DNA of 64,000 bases from Lachnospiraceae bacterium (GCA_017472605.1 JAFUPV010000025.1:1-64000); one strand, 5' to 3'; shown: positions 52,109 to 61,392, counted from the first letter of the stretch. The notes: generated by a model from the letters alone, not told the origin. Numbers and translations: made by a program.

Positions 52109-53476
52109 TTATCCGGCATCTGCATTCCGATCAAACTGTGCCTGCAGCTCTTTCACACAGTGGAAAAAGGCAGGGACAAGGAAGGCATCCGCCAGAACCC
52201 ATGCCGCAGGGCCTGCGAAACATGCGCCGGCAAATCCAAAGGGCGGAACCAGGAGAAACGCAACACCGGCACGGCCGAACATCTCACAGATGCCGGCAAG
52301 CACGGCAAGTCTGGAATAGCCCAGCCCCTGGATGGAAAAGCGAACCGTGTTGACAAGACATAATAAAATATAGAAGGAACTGACAATCCGCATGCACAGC
52401 TGAGCCGAATCCAGGATCGCGCTCTCCTCCGATTCCACAAACAGAAGGGCAATCTGGCGGCCGAACAGGGAAAGGACGATGCAGGCGGCAACGGCATAGA
52501 CGCTGCCGAGAACAGCTGCCTGGAACAGACCCTTTTTCACACGATCCAGCTTCTTTGCGCCGAGATTCTGCCCGGAATAGGTTGCCATGGTAGAGCCAAG
52601 GGCATCAAAGGGACAGCAGGTCAGTCCGTTGATCCGTCCCGCAGCCGTCATTGCCGCAACCGATGCGGAGCCCAGCGTATTCACCGAAGTCTGAAGGACA
52701 ACACTGCCGATGGCAGTGATGGAGTACTGCAGTCCCATTGGAATTCCCATGTTGCACAGTTTTTGCACAATCCGTCCGTCCAGCTTCCACTCGTCCTTTT
52801 TCGGGTGCAGAATCTCAAAATTCTTCACCATGAACACCAGACAGCAGAGTCCGGAAATCAGCTGGGACAGCACAGTTGCCCAGGCGGCACCGCCGACCCC
52901 CATTTTCAGCACATCAATCATGAAAATGTCCAGACCAATGTTCAGACAGGCTGCCAGAATCAGGAACAGGACAGGGGTTTTGCTGTCGCCAAGAGAACGG
53001 ATGATTCCGGCCAGCAGATTGTAGAGAACCATTGCGGGAATCCCCAGAAAAATCACGAAAATGTAATCATATGCCAGTTCAAAGATATCCTCCGGCGTGT
53101 TCATCCAGTGCAGAATCGGCCGGCAGAGGATACAGACCACAACCGTCATGAGCAGGGCAAACCCGCCTGCCAGCCAGACGCTGTTGGTCACATACCGCCG
53201 CATCCCCCGATAGTCCCCTGCGCCAAAGGACTGGGCAACAGGAATTGCAAACCCGCTGCAGACGCCGTTGCAGAAGCCAAGCACCATGAAATTGATGGAA
53301 CCGGTGGAGCCCACTCCTGCCAGGGCATCCACACCAAGGTGCTTTCCGACGATAATTGTGTCAACCATGCTGTAGAACTGCTGAAACAGCATTCCAAATA
53401 ACAGAGGAACTGCAAAACCAAGGATCAGGCGAATCGGCGATCCGTTTGTCATGTCTTTTGTTGTTTTGCCTGCCAT
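52109..53476 (-). CDS. MATE-family multidrug efflux protein
   Basis: 455 residues from the Met at 53476 (GGGAGGC site). It has twelve predicted helices, starting IRLILGFAVPLLFGMLFQQFYSMVDTIIVGKHLGVDALAGVGSTG. The C-terminal half starts KLCNMGIPMGLQYSITAIGSVVLQTSVNTLG. It belongs to the DinF/NorM-like branch but its sequence is distinct from the MATE gene at 34032. The substrate is unknown. There is no obvious local regulator, and it diverges from the importer at 53893. Confidence 0.9.
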   Translation of the reverse strand: MAGKTTKDMTNGSPIRLILGFAVPLLFGMLFQQFYSMVDTIIVGKHLGVDALAGVGSTGSINFMVLGFCNGVCSGFAIPVAQSFGAGDYRGMRRYVTNSVWLAGGFALLMTVVVCILCRPILHWMNTPEDIFELAYDYIFVIFLGIPAMVLYNLLAGIIRSLGDSKTPVLFLILAACLNIGLDIFMIDVLKMGVGGAAWATVLSQLISGLCCLVFMVKNFEILHPKKDEWKLDGRIVQKLCNMGIPMGLQYSITAIGSVVLQTSVNTLGSASVAAMTAAGRINGLTCCPFDALGSTMATYSGQNLGAKKLDRVKKGLFQAAVLGSVYAVAACIVLSLFGRQIALLFVESEESAILDSAQLCMRIVSSFYILLCLVNTVRFSIQGLGYSRLAVLAGICEMFGRAGVAFLLVPPFGFAGACFAGPAAWVLADAFLVPAFFHCVKELQAQFDRNADAG

Positions 53477-53688
53477 ATCACTGCCTCCCATTCTTTCTGA
53501 AACGATCCGGATTCTGACCTGTCTCCAGACGGACAGACCAAATCCCTTTTCTTTTTTGTCACGGTTATCTTAACAAATATCCGCCGAAAAACAATGGAGA
53601 TTACTTGACGCGGCAATGGAGAATTCCAACTACTTTTCCCCTCTTTGCTGCGCTGACCATCCTGTGATAAGCATGTTGCTCCGGTTTT

Positions 53689-53704
53689 GCAACAATGCGC
53701 AACA
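53689..53704 (+). promoter_or_regulatory. Probable LacI-type operator, upstream copy
   Basis: GCAACAATGCGCAACA, with a TGCGCA core centred on CG as in LacI-family sites. The near-identical copy is at 53853-53869, 160 bases away on the other side of the importer 2 promoter. Confidence 0.5.
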
Positions 53705-53789
53705 GTCTTTCTCAAAAGTTGCTCACCTTTTCTTTTTTTATTGTCTATTTTGCACATTCCGCCCAAACTCATCTTAGTCGCCCTGTTAA

Positions 53790-53818
53790 TTGAAAATAAT
53801 TTTGAGTGCGTGTATAAT
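53790..53818 (+). promoter_or_regulatory. Promoter of sugar importer 2
   Basis: TTGAAA (53790-53795), 17 bases, TATAAT (53813-53818). A LacI-type site lies on each side. Confidence 0.8.
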
Positions 53819-53852
53819 ATGAAATATAGTAATTAAGCACAAAGAAAGTTGA

Positions 53853-53869
53853 GCAACAAATGCGCAACA
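53853..53869 (+). promoter_or_regulatory. Probable LacI-type operator, downstream copy
   Basis: GCAACAAATGCGCAACA in the 5' untranslated region, 35 bases after the -10. It matches the upstream copy except for one inserted A. Together they could form a repression loop for the LacI protein encoded at the end of this locus. Confidence 0.5.
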
Positions 53870-53892
53870 CACTTGGGAGGGTGGTATTCAAA

Positions 53893-54822
53893 ATGAAGAA
53901 CGGAAAAGTCAAAAAATTCTTCAAGAAACTGTACAGGTATCGCATATTCCTGCTGATGCTTGCACCGGCAATCATCTATACTCTGATTTTCTCCTACTAC
54001 CCGATGACCGGTATTGTACTTGCTTTTAAAAAGTACACCTACAAGGGCGGCATCTGGGGCAGCGCATGGAACGGCTTTGAGAATTTCAAATTCTTCTTCC
54101 AGTCCGGTCAGGCGTGGACCGTAACGAGAAACACCGTTCTCTACAACATCATGTTCATCATCGTCGGCACCTTCACTCAGGTTGCTGTCGCTGTTTTCCT
54201 GACAGAGATCAGCAACAGCCGGTTCCGGAAGCTGACACAGTCCATGATGTTTCTTCCCTACTTTATTTCCTGGGTTATCGTCGGTGTCATGGCATTCAAC
54301 ATCTTCAGCTCCGACTACGGTTTCATGAACCGGATCATCACCTTCTTCGGCGGTGAAAAGATCACCTTCTACACCAAGCCGCAGTACTGGCCGTTCATCA
54401 TCCTCTTCTTCAACATCTGGAAGGGTGTGGGCTATGGTTCCGTCATGTATCTTGCCGCCATCATGGGAATCGATACTTCCGTCTATGAAGCAGCCGCCAT
54501 CGACGGCGCCAATGTGTTCCAGCGCATTTTCCGGGTAACGATCCCGATGATCATGCCAACCGTCATCATTCTGTTCCTGATGTCAGTCGGCGGCATCTTC
54601 CGCGGAAACTTCGACATGTTCTACAATCTGGTCGGAAACAACGGTCTGCTTTTCAATTACACAGACGTAATCGACACTCTGACCATGAGAGCGCTGATTT
54701 CCAGCAACAACTTCGGTATGGCATCTGCAATCGGCCTGTTCCAGTCCGTTCTGTGTTTCATCACCGTCCTGATCGCAAACAAGCTTGTCAGCCTGTATGA
54801 CAAGGACTATACATTATTCTAA
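53893..54822 (+). CDS. Sugar ABC transporter permease (LplB/YteP-like), importer 2
   Basis: 309 residues from the Met at 53893, 12 bases after GGGAGG. RYRIFLLMLAPAIIYTLIFSYYPMTGIVLAFKKYTYKGGIWG is the LplB-type opening. The EAA loop is VYEAAAIDGANVFQRIFRVTIPMIMPTVI. It ends ASAIGLFQSVLCFITVLIANKL. Six helices are predicted. It pairs with the next permease, and no ATPase gene is present. Confidence 0.9.
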   Translation: MKNGKVKKFFKKLYRYRIFLLMLAPAIIYTLIFSYYPMTGIVLAFKKYTYKGGIWGSAWNGFENFKFFFQSGQAWTVTRNTVLYNIMFIIVGTFTQVAVAVFLTEISNSRFRKLTQSMMFLPYFISWVIVGVMAFNIFSSDYGFMNRIITFFGGEKITFYTKPQYWPFIILFFNIWKGVGYGSVMYLAAIMGIDTSVYEAAAIDGANVFQRIFRVTIPMIMPTVIILFLMSVGGIFRGNFDMFYNLVGNNGLLFNYTDVIDTLTMRALISSNNFGMASAIGLFQSVLCFITVLIANKLVSLYDKDYTLF

Positions 54823-54838
54823 AAAGGAGGAAAGAACG

Positions 54839-55768
54839 ATGGCAAACAATTCACCAGCAATTAAAATCAAACGCGGCCGTGATGTGATCATCCTGAACAT
54901 TATCGCCTACTCGTTTACCGGTCTCATCGCGCTTCTTTGTCTGGTTCCGTTTCTGATGGTTCTGGCAGGTTCTTTCTCCTCGGAGGAAGCAATCATCCAG
55001 AACGGCTTCAACATCCTCCCGCAGGATTTCAGTCTGGAAGCCTACAAAACCGTCTTCAAGGAGCCAATGGTTGTTATCCAGGCTTATGCAACGACAATCG
55101 GACTGACTGCAGTGGGTACTCTGTTCGGTCTTCTTCTTCAGACAATGACCGCCTATGTCCTTTCCAGAAAGGATTTTGAATGGAGAAATTTCTTTTCCTT
55201 CTTCTTCTATTTCACAACCCTGTTCTCCGGCGGTGTTGTTCCCTACTTCATCCTGATTACCCGCACTCTGGGTCTGAAGGACAGCTACTTTGCACTCCTG
55301 CTCCCGCTGATCTTCAGTGTTTACAACCTGCTGATCATGAAGAGCTACATCTCGGCTATCCCGGATTCCCTGGTTGACGCGGCAAAGATCGATGGCTGCG
55401 GCGAGTTCCGGACGCTGTTCCAGGTAGTCATGCCGTTAATCAAGCCGGCGCTTGCAACGGTTGGCCTGTTCATCGCCCTTGCTTACTGGAATGACTGGTA
55501 CAACGCAATGCTGTACATCACAGACAAGCATTCGGAAAAGTATCCGCTTCAGTATTTCCTCTATAAACAGGTAAATAACATCGAAGCCTATAAAAAGCTG
55601 ATTGCCAACAATGCCATCAGCAGCTCGGTAGTAAGCTCCATGTCTCTGCCGACAAACACCTTAAAGATGGCTCTGACCATCGTTGTTACCGGACCGATCA
55701 TCCTGGCGTTCCCGATTGTTCAGAAGTACTTTGTACAGGGTATTACAATCGGTGCAGTGAAAGGCTGA
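54839..55768 (+). CDS. Sugar ABC transporter permease (YtcP/LplC-like), importer 2
   Basis: 309 residues from the Met at 54839 (AAAGGAGG site). First helix: IIAYSFTGLIALLCLVPFLMVLAGSFSS. EAA loop: LVDAAKIDGCGEFRTLFQVVMPLIKPALA. The C-terminal VQKYFVQGITIGAVKG is the same hallmark as importer 1's permease. The extra segment YKQVNNIEAYKKLIANNAISSSVVSSMSLP before the last helix is typical of this branch. Confidence 0.9.
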   Translation: MANNSPAIKIKRGRDVIILNIIAYSFTGLIALLCLVPFLMVLAGSFSSEEAIIQNGFNILPQDFSLEAYKTVFKEPMVVIQAYATTIGLTAVGTLFGLLLQTMTAYVLSRKDFEWRNFFSFFFYFTTLFSGGVVPYFILITRTLGLKDSYFALLLPLIFSVYNLLIMKSYISAIPDSLVDAAKIDGCGEFRTLFQVVMPLIKPALATVGLFIALAYWNDWYNAMLYITDKHSEKYPLQYFLYKQVNNIEAYKKLIANNAISSSVVSSMSLPTNTLKMALTIVVTGPIILAFPIVQKYFVQGITIGAVKG

Positions 55769-55831
55769 TCCTTCCATTCATCCACTGGTGAACTATTAAA
55801 CTTCAAACATATATTTTAAGGAGGTTCTTTT

Positions 55832-57355
55832 ATGAGAAAGACAATGAAGAAAGCAGCCGCTCTGGTTCTCGGAGCAAGTATGGCAGTAGGTATGATCGGT
55901 GTGATTCCGGCAGCCGCTGAAGAGTCTGAGATCGACATCTCCGAGCATGTTGACCTGACCATGTACCTGATCGGTGACCGTACTCCGGACTTCGACGAAG
56001 TTTACGGCAAGATCAACGAGATCCTGGAAGAGAAGCTGAACTGCTCCCTGAGCGTTGAGTTCCTGTCCTGGGGCGAGCACGACACCAAGTACTCCCTGCT
56101 CTTCTCCGGCGGCGAGGAGTTCGACCTGATCTTCACCGCATCCAGCTGGTGCCACTATGAGCAGACCGTTGCTCTTGGCGGATTTGAGCCGCTGAGCGAG
56201 GAGTTCATCCAGACCTATGCACCGGACATCTGGGAAGTTGTTCCGGAGATGGCATGGGATCAGGCAAGAATTGACGGCGAGATCTACATGGTTCCCAACT
56301 ACCAGAATGAGTTCGGTCAGGACGTTATGGCAATCCGCGGCGACCTGATGGAGAAATATGGCTTCGAAGAGATCACCAACTGGGATGAGCTGATGGAGTT
56401 CTACAAGGCATGTGCAGCTGACGGACAGTATGCAAGCCAGGGCGGACCATGGTATCAGTACTTCCAGACCTACGGACTGTCCACAACCGGCGGCGCTCCG
56501 AAGGCAGGCGAGCTGATCCTGTACCATGCGCAGGATGCTGAGGATCTGGAATTCACCTACCTCCTTGACTGGGACGGATTTACCGATTACTGCAAGCAGA
56601 TGAAGGAACTGGCTGACCTGGGTGCATGGTCTCCGGATATCCTCAACTCCAGTGATGAGAGACAGACAGGACTTCTGACCGGAAGAACTGCAGGCATGAC
56701 CTGGAACCTTGGCACCTGCCGCACCTATGCAAAGCAGGCAAACGCTGAGAACGAGGACTGGAACGTTGTAATCGTTGACCCGGTAACCGAGATGCCGAAG
56801 AAGGTTAACTCCTACATCAACAACGGTGTTGCAATCAACGCAATGAGCGAGAACAAAGAGCGCGCTATGATGGTTCTGAACGAGTTCTACACCAATCCGG
56901 AAGTTTACGACCTGGCTATGCTTGGTATCGAAGGCAAGCACTGGGAAGCAGTTGGCGATGATCAGTATAAGGTAATCGATGAGAGCAACTACGGCGTATC
57001 CAGCAACTGTAACTGGGGATGGAACAACTGCACAATCCAGAGAACCGAGTACATCGAGAACAGAACTCCGCTGGACGATCAGTATGACGCAATCATGGAA
57101 GAGTGGAATGCAAACGTAAAGCCGCAGCATCCATATGACAGCTTCAACTTCGATTCCACCAACGTATCCACTCAGTTTGCTGCTGTTGAGGCTGCTCTTG
57201 GTTCCTACTATGATCCGCTTGTAAACGGTCTTGTTGATGACGTTGACGCTTCTGTTGCTGCTCTGAAGGATGCTCTTGAGAGCGCTGGTATCCGTGACAT
57301 CATCGAGGAGATGGAAGCACAGGCTGCTGAGCACGTTGCTGCAACTCAGGAATAA
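55832..57355 (+). CDS. Sugar ABC transporter substrate-binding protein with DUF3502 domain, importer 2
   Basis: 507 residues. The signal peptide MRKTMKKAAALVLGASMAVGMIGVIPAAA lacks a lipobox cysteine. The N-terminal lobe includes LNCSLSVEFLSWGEHDTKYSLLFSGGEEFDLIFTA. The C-terminal about 130 residues (RTPLDDQYDAIMEEWNANVKPQHPYDSFNFD onward) match the DUF3502 extension of LipO/YtcQ proteins. It has an AAGGAGG site. The codon bias is strong (mostly GAG, CTG, AAG), unlike its neighbours, which suggests high expression. The ligand is probably a beta-galactoside-type oligosaccharide, from the GH35 gene downstream. Confidence 0.9.
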   Translation: MRKTMKKAAALVLGASMAVGMIGVIPAAAEESEIDISEHVDLTMYLIGDRTPDFDEVYGKINEILEEKLNCSLSVEFLSWGEHDTKYSLLFSGGEEFDLIFTASSWCHYEQTVALGGFEPLSEEFIQTYAPDIWEVVPEMAWDQARIDGEIYMVPNYQNEFGQDVMAIRGDLMEKYGFEEITNWDELMEFYKACAADGQYASQGGPWYQYFQTYGLSTTGGAPKAGELILYHAQDAEDLEFTYLLDWDGFTDYCKQMKELADLGAWSPDILNSSDERQTGLLTGRTAGMTWNLGTCRTYAKQANAENEDWNVVIVDPVTEMPKKVNSYINNGVAINAMSENKERAMMVLNEFYTNPEVYDLAMLGIEGKHWEAVGDDQYKVIDESNYGVSSNCNWGWNNCTIQRTEYIENRTPLDDQYDAIMEEWNANVKPQHPYDSFNFDSTNVSTQFAAVEAALGSYYDPLVNGLVDDVDASVAALKDALESAGIRDIIEEMEAQAAEHVAATQE

Positions 57356-57381
57356 TTTCTTTTGAAACGATCCAGGAGAAT

Positions 57382-57434
57382 GTGTCACAGACATGTTTGC
57401 ATGGATGAAGGATCGATTTGGTCAAACATGACAC
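57382..57434. repeat. Hairpin after the binding-protein gene
   Basis: GTGTCA...CATGTTTG and CAAACATG...TGACAC form imperfect arms around a 23-base loop just after the stop codon. It could stabilise the upstream mRNA 3' end, consistent with a highly expressed binding protein. Confidence 0.55.
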
Positions 57435-57463
57435 TTCATGTTGACCTGATGCAGATACAGGTA

Positions 57464-57505
57464 CGAAAAAGGCTGCTGTCCTTATGTGGCAGCAGCCTTT
57501 TCGAA
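57464..57505 (+). terminator. Terminator after importer 2
   Basis: AAAAAGGCTGCTG and CAGCAGCCTTTT form a stem with CGAAAA/TTTTCG ends. It separates the importer from the LacI gene, which needs its own start of transcription or read-through. Confidence 0.8.
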
Positions 57506-57542
57506 AACAATCCGACATAACTTTTACACAGGAGATGAGACG

Positions 57543-58532
57543 ATGACACTTGATCAGATTGCAAAGGAGCTTGGTGTTTCCAAGAGTACCGTTTCCCGGG
57601 CGATTTCCGGAAAGGGACGCATCGGAAGCGCAACGCGCGGAAGAATTCTTTCCTATATTAATATGCAGGAAGAAGTTCAGACGGAATCTGCAGCGGCCTC
57701 TTCCCTGACCAACTGTCTCAGCGTTGTCATTCCCAATGATGTCTATTCTGACGGTATTCCCTATTTCCACGAGTGTCTTCTCGGTGTCTGTGAAGCGGCT
57801 ACTCTGATGGATTATCATGTTCTGATTACCACCGGACTGACCAACGATATTTCTGCCATCCGCTCTCTTGTCGAGAACAGAAAGGTGGACGGCATCATCC
57901 TCACAAGAAGTCTGGAAAATGATCTTGCGCTGCGCTATCTGGCAGAAAGCCATTTTCCAACCGGTGTCACCGGACGATGCGACTATGAAGAAATCCTTCA
58001 GGTAGACATTGACAATGAACGGGCCAGTGAAGAGCTGACCTCTCTTCTGATCAGCCGCGGCTACCGGAAATTCGCTCTGATCGTGGGCGAAATGAATTAC
58101 CATGTAAACAGAAGCCGCTATGCCGGTTTTTACAATGCCATCCTGAAAAATAATCTGTCCCGTGAAAAGCAGAAAATCTACACAGGTTCCACACAGATCG
58201 AGCTGCTTGACGCGATGCTCAACGACATCATGTCCGATAAAGTAGACTGCATCATCTGCGGCGACGATGTCATCTGCACCCGTGTCATGTCCAGACTGCA
58301 GGCGGAAGGCTACCGGATCCCCCGGGACATTTCCATCGCCTCCCTTTACAACAGCCCCAATCTGAACTGCTTCTCTCCTGCCATCACCGCTATCAACGTT
58401 TCCGCACGCCTGATTGGAAACATGGTTGGCAAGCAGATGATCCAGCAGATCCGGGGACAGGAATACGACCGCGTGATTAACCTGGATTACGAAATCCTTT
58501 TACGAAAATCAACCGGTTACCTGGTTCCGTGA
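57543..58532 (+). CDS. LacI-family transcriptional regulator
   Basis: 329 residues from the Met at 57543 (AGGAGATG site). TLDQIAKELGVSKSTVSRAISGKGRIGSATRGRI is the LacI helix-turn-helix and hinge. The ligand domain contains FHECLLGVCEAATLMDYHVLITTGLTND and VDCIICGDDVICTRVMSRLQAEGYRIPRDISIASL. It likely represses importer 2 through the paired GCAAC...TGCGCA sites. Glycine and Ala-rich surroundings are normal for the family. The sugar inducer is unknown. The downstream gap carries a palindromic repeat element. Confidence 0.9.
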   Translation: MTLDQIAKELGVSKSTVSRAISGKGRIGSATRGRILSYINMQEEVQTESAAASSLTNCLSVVIPNDVYSDGIPYFHECLLGVCEAATLMDYHVLITTGLTNDISAIRSLVENRKVDGIILTRSLENDLALRYLAESHFPTGVTGRCDYEEILQVDIDNERASEELTSLLISRGYRKFALIVGEMNYHVNRSRYAGFYNAILKNNLSREKQKIYTGSTQIELLDAMLNDIMSDKVDCIICGDDVICTRVMSRLQAEGYRIPRDISIASLYNSPNLNCFSPAITAINVSARLIGNMVGKQMIQQIRGQEYDRVINLDYEILLRKSTGYLVP

Positions 58533-58539
58533 CAGCCGG

Positions 58540-58736
58540 TATGCTGTCACAGGAGTATTCTGCCTCGCCGGATATCCAACCGCGCACGATGCCAGTTCGT
58601 CAGCGCTGCCTCTGCAGGGAACTGACTTCTGTCGGATTTTCACCGCGCACGATGCCAACGCGTCAGCGCTGCCTCTGCAGGGAACCGACTTCTGTCGGGT
58701 TTCCGGATATCTGCCGAATATTTCTGTGACAGCATA
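58540..58736. repeat. Palindromic element with two 63-bp tandem units
   Basis: The arms TATGCTGTCACAGGAGTATT (58540-58559) and its complement near 58717-58736 are extended by a GGATATC dyad (58570-58577 and 58705-58711). They enclose two almost identical 63-bp units (58580-58642 and 58643-58704). Each unit can fold into GTCAG-CTGC...GCAG-CTGAC. The whole would form a long stem with two side hairpins between the LacI and GH35 genes. Open frames across it are repetitive and not convincing. Confidence 0.75.
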
Positions 58737-58854
58737 TCGCATGAAACGTTCCTCATTGCGATATTCCATCTGTAAACTAATTTCATTTCCGAATCCTGAT
58801 GGAACCAAATGTTCCGCACGGATCCGGAAATCATCAACGATAAGGAGAAACGCT

Positions 58855-61077
58855 ATGACCGATTACAGTTACAACAATCTTTATCTGACAAAGGACGGAA
58901 AACCCTGGTTCCCCATCATGGGCGAAATGCATTATTCCAGATATCCGAAGCAATATTGGAAGGAATCCCTCTATAAAATGAAAGCAGGCGGTGTGGACAT
59001 CGTTTCCTGCTACGCCATCTGGATCCATCACGAAGAAATTGAAGGACAGTTTGATTTTTCCGGCGACAAGGAGCTTCGCGTTTACCTGAAAACAGCAAAA
59101 GAATGCGGCATCAAAGTGCTTCTGCGCATCGGACCGTGGGCTCATGGCGAAGTCCGAAACGGCGGTTTCCCGGACTGGCTTCTGCAGAAAAAGATTCCGA
59201 CCCGCTGTGACAGCCCGGAATATCTCTCCTATGTGAAGCGGTATTACCATGCGCTGGCCGATCAGGCGAATGGTCTTCTGGACAAGGACAACGGTCCGGT
59301 GATCGGCATCCAGATTGAAAACGAATATGGTCATGTGGGCGGTCTCACCGGTGAAGAAGGCGAGCAGCATATGCGCACGCTCCGCTCTCTTGCGCAGGAG
59401 GCAGGCTTTGATGTGCAGATTTTTACCGCAACCGGCTGGGGCGGCGCTGTAACAGGCGGAATGCTTCCTGTCATGGGCGGTTACTGCGACGCTCCCTGGG
59501 ATAAGCGTCTGACCGAGATTGAGCCTTCCGGCAACTACATCTTCACACCGGAGCGCAACGACCACAACATCGGCAGTGACTTTGGCTTCGGCCACGGCAT
59601 TACCTTTGATATTTCCAAATTCCCGTTCCTGACGGCAGAGCTTGGCGGCGGTCTTCAGGTGACCCACCATCGCCGTCCGGTCGCAAAAGGAAAAGACGTA
59701 GCCGCCATGTCTCTTGTTAAGATGGGCAGCGGCTGTAACCTTCTTGGCTATTACATGTACCATGGCGGCACCAACCCGGACGGAAAGCTTTCCACCCTCC
59801 AGGAATCCCGCGCAACAAACTATGCCAACGATCTGCCGGTCAAGAGCTATGATTTCAACGCTTCCGTCAAGGAATTCGGCCAGCTCTCCGACAGTTTCCG
59901 GGAGATCCGTCTTCTTGCCTCCTTCATCCATGATTTCGGTGAGGATTTCTGCTCCATGGTTCCTCATTTACCGGCAGACAATCCGCTCTATCCCACCAAT
60001 CAGACAGATCTGCGCTACACGGTGCGCCACAACGGCAAGTCTGGCTATCTGTTCGTCAACAACTACCAGCGTCGGCGGGAAATGGCTGCCCATGATCATG
60101 TTTCTCTGAAGGTAGAGCTGGACAGCGAAACAATCACCATTCCATCCTTTGATGTGAAGAATGGCGACTTCTTCTTCCTTCCCGTCAACATGCCCCTTGG
60201 AGAGAACGCAGTTCTGAAATCAGCACTGGCAACCCCTCTCTGCCGCCTTGGCGAGGATACCTGGGTGTTCTATGGCGACTGCGATCCGCAGTTTACTGTG
60301 GAATCTGCCGGGAATGCTCCTGATGTTACGCTGCTTCATCTCACCCGCGCCGATGCGCTGAAAGCATCAAAAATCACGCTGGATCGGGACTATCTTGTGA
60401 TCAGCGATGCCGACATGATCCCCATGGACGACGGAATCCATTTCCAGTCCCTGGACAGCGAGCTCCGCTTCCGTACCTGGCCGCCGCTGTCAAAGGCGCC
60501 GGAAGGCTTTGCCGTTTCTGAGGAGAACGGCTATGGTGTTTATACCAGAGACATGGCTGCTTCTGTCTCTTCCGTCTGTGATGCAGTTGTGGTGGAGACT
60601 CTTGCGGAAAGCGATGACATTACCGAATTGTATGTTTCTTCCCGAACGGCCGGCTTCGGCGGCGGTGAGGATGTAAGTTCTTCGGCAGACAAACCATCGC
60701 TCCACGACCCGATTGCCCCAGCCGACATTCCGGCAGGCTACAGCCACGACGGCGCAATCTACCGCCTGACCATCCCCGGTGCCGCAGAAGCGAAAACGGC
60801 CGATTCCATCATCGACGCGTTCCTTACTCTGGACTTCTCCGGTGACCGCTTTGAAGTTTACCAAAACGGCAAACTGATCTCCGACTACTTCTATACCGGT
60901 CAGCAGATTCAGATTGGTCTGAAACGGTTCGATTATCCCATTGAACTGGTAATCAAGGTATTTGCTTACCATGACGCCGATCCGGTCTATCTGGAAGCAA
61001 TTCCGAAGACAGAAAACGGGGCAGTCAGCTCCATTGACCAGGCGAAGCTGATGCCGCAGTGGGATGTCGTTATCTGA
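58855..61077 (+). CDS. GH35-family beta-galactosidase
   Basis: 740 residues from the Met at 58855 (AAGGAGA site); upstream in-frame sequence lacks one. The TIM barrel opens GKPWFPIMGEMHYSRYPKQYWKESLYKMKAGGVDIVSCYAIWI, with the GH35 motif GPVIGIQIENEYG holding acid/base Glu157. Nucleophile Glu262 is in FPFLTAELGGG. Two beta-sandwich domains follow. There is no signal peptide, so it hydrolyses imported beta-galactosides in the cytoplasm. Context with importer 2 and LacI supports this. Its 3' end is followed by a 24-bp tandem array. Confidence 0.9.
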   Translation: MTDYSYNNLYLTKDGKPWFPIMGEMHYSRYPKQYWKESLYKMKAGGVDIVSCYAIWIHHEEIEGQFDFSGDKELRVYLKTAKECGIKVLLRIGPWAHGEVRNGGFPDWLLQKKIPTRCDSPEYLSYVKRYYHALADQANGLLDKDNGPVIGIQIENEYGHVGGLTGEEGEQHMRTLRSLAQEAGFDVQIFTATGWGGAVTGGMLPVMGGYCDAPWDKRLTEIEPSGNYIFTPERNDHNIGSDFGFGHGITFDISKFPFLTAELGGGLQVTHHRRPVAKGKDVAAMSLVKMGSGCNLLGYYMYHGGTNPDGKLSTLQESRATNYANDLPVKSYDFNASVKEFGQLSDSFREIRLLASFIHDFGEDFCSMVPHLPADNPLYPTNQTDLRYTVRHNGKSGYLFVNNYQRRREMAAHDHVSLKVELDSETITIPSFDVKNGDFFFLPVNMPLGENAVLKSALATPLCRLGEDTWVFYGDCDPQFTVESAGNAPDVTLLHLTRADALKASKITLDRDYLVISDADMIPMDDGIHFQSLDSELRFRTWPPLSKAPEGFAVSEENGYGVYTRDMAASVSSVCDAVVVETLAESDDITELYVSSRTAGFGGGEDVSSSADKPSLHDPIAPADIPAGYSHDGAIYRLTIPGAAEAKTADSIIDAFLTLDFSGDRFEVYQNGKLISDYFYTGQQIQIGLKRFDYPIELVIKVFAYHDADPVYLEAIPKTENGAVSSIDQAKLMPQWDVVI

Positions 61078-61095
61078 TACGGGATGTTTACGAAA

Positions 61096-61359
61096 TGTGA
61101 TTTGTAACGTAGCCTGTGATGCATTTTGTAACATAATTTGAAATGCGTTTTGTAACGTGATCTGTGATGCATTTTGTAACATAATTTGTAATGCGTTTTG
61201 TAACGTGATCTGTAATGCGTTTTGTAACGTGATTTGAAATGCGTTTTGTAACGTGATCTGTGATGCATTTTGTAACATAATTTGTAATGCGTTTTGTAAC
61301 GTGATCTGTAATGCGTTTTGTAACGTGATCTGTAATGCGTTTCGTAATACGATTCGAAT
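61096..61359. repeat. 24-bp tandem array after the GH35 gene
   Basis: About ten to eleven units of TGCGTTTTGTAACGTGATCT plus GTAA, each made of two related 12-bp halves ending in TGTAA. Two unit versions (TGCATTTTGTAACATAATTTG and TGCGTTTTGTAACGTGATCTG types) alternate in part of the array, giving a 48-bp period. It fills most of the 61078-61472 gap, and no gene is seen. Confidence 0.9.
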
Positions 61360-61392
61360 TCCAGTTATATTTCTCATATACCTCCCAAAAAT

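Noticed and set aside
55796..57394. A 532-residue open frame antisense to the importer 2 binding protein
   Set aside because: It lies exactly over a well-supported gene with strong codon bias. The bias (GAG, CTG, GAC) removes stops on the other strand. It has no ribosome site or family match.
58509..58808. 99-residue minus-strand frame with two repeated peptide blocks
   Set aside because: The blocks are just the 63-bp units of the palindromic element. There is no ribosome site, and the frame crosses the LacI stop and the GH35 leader.
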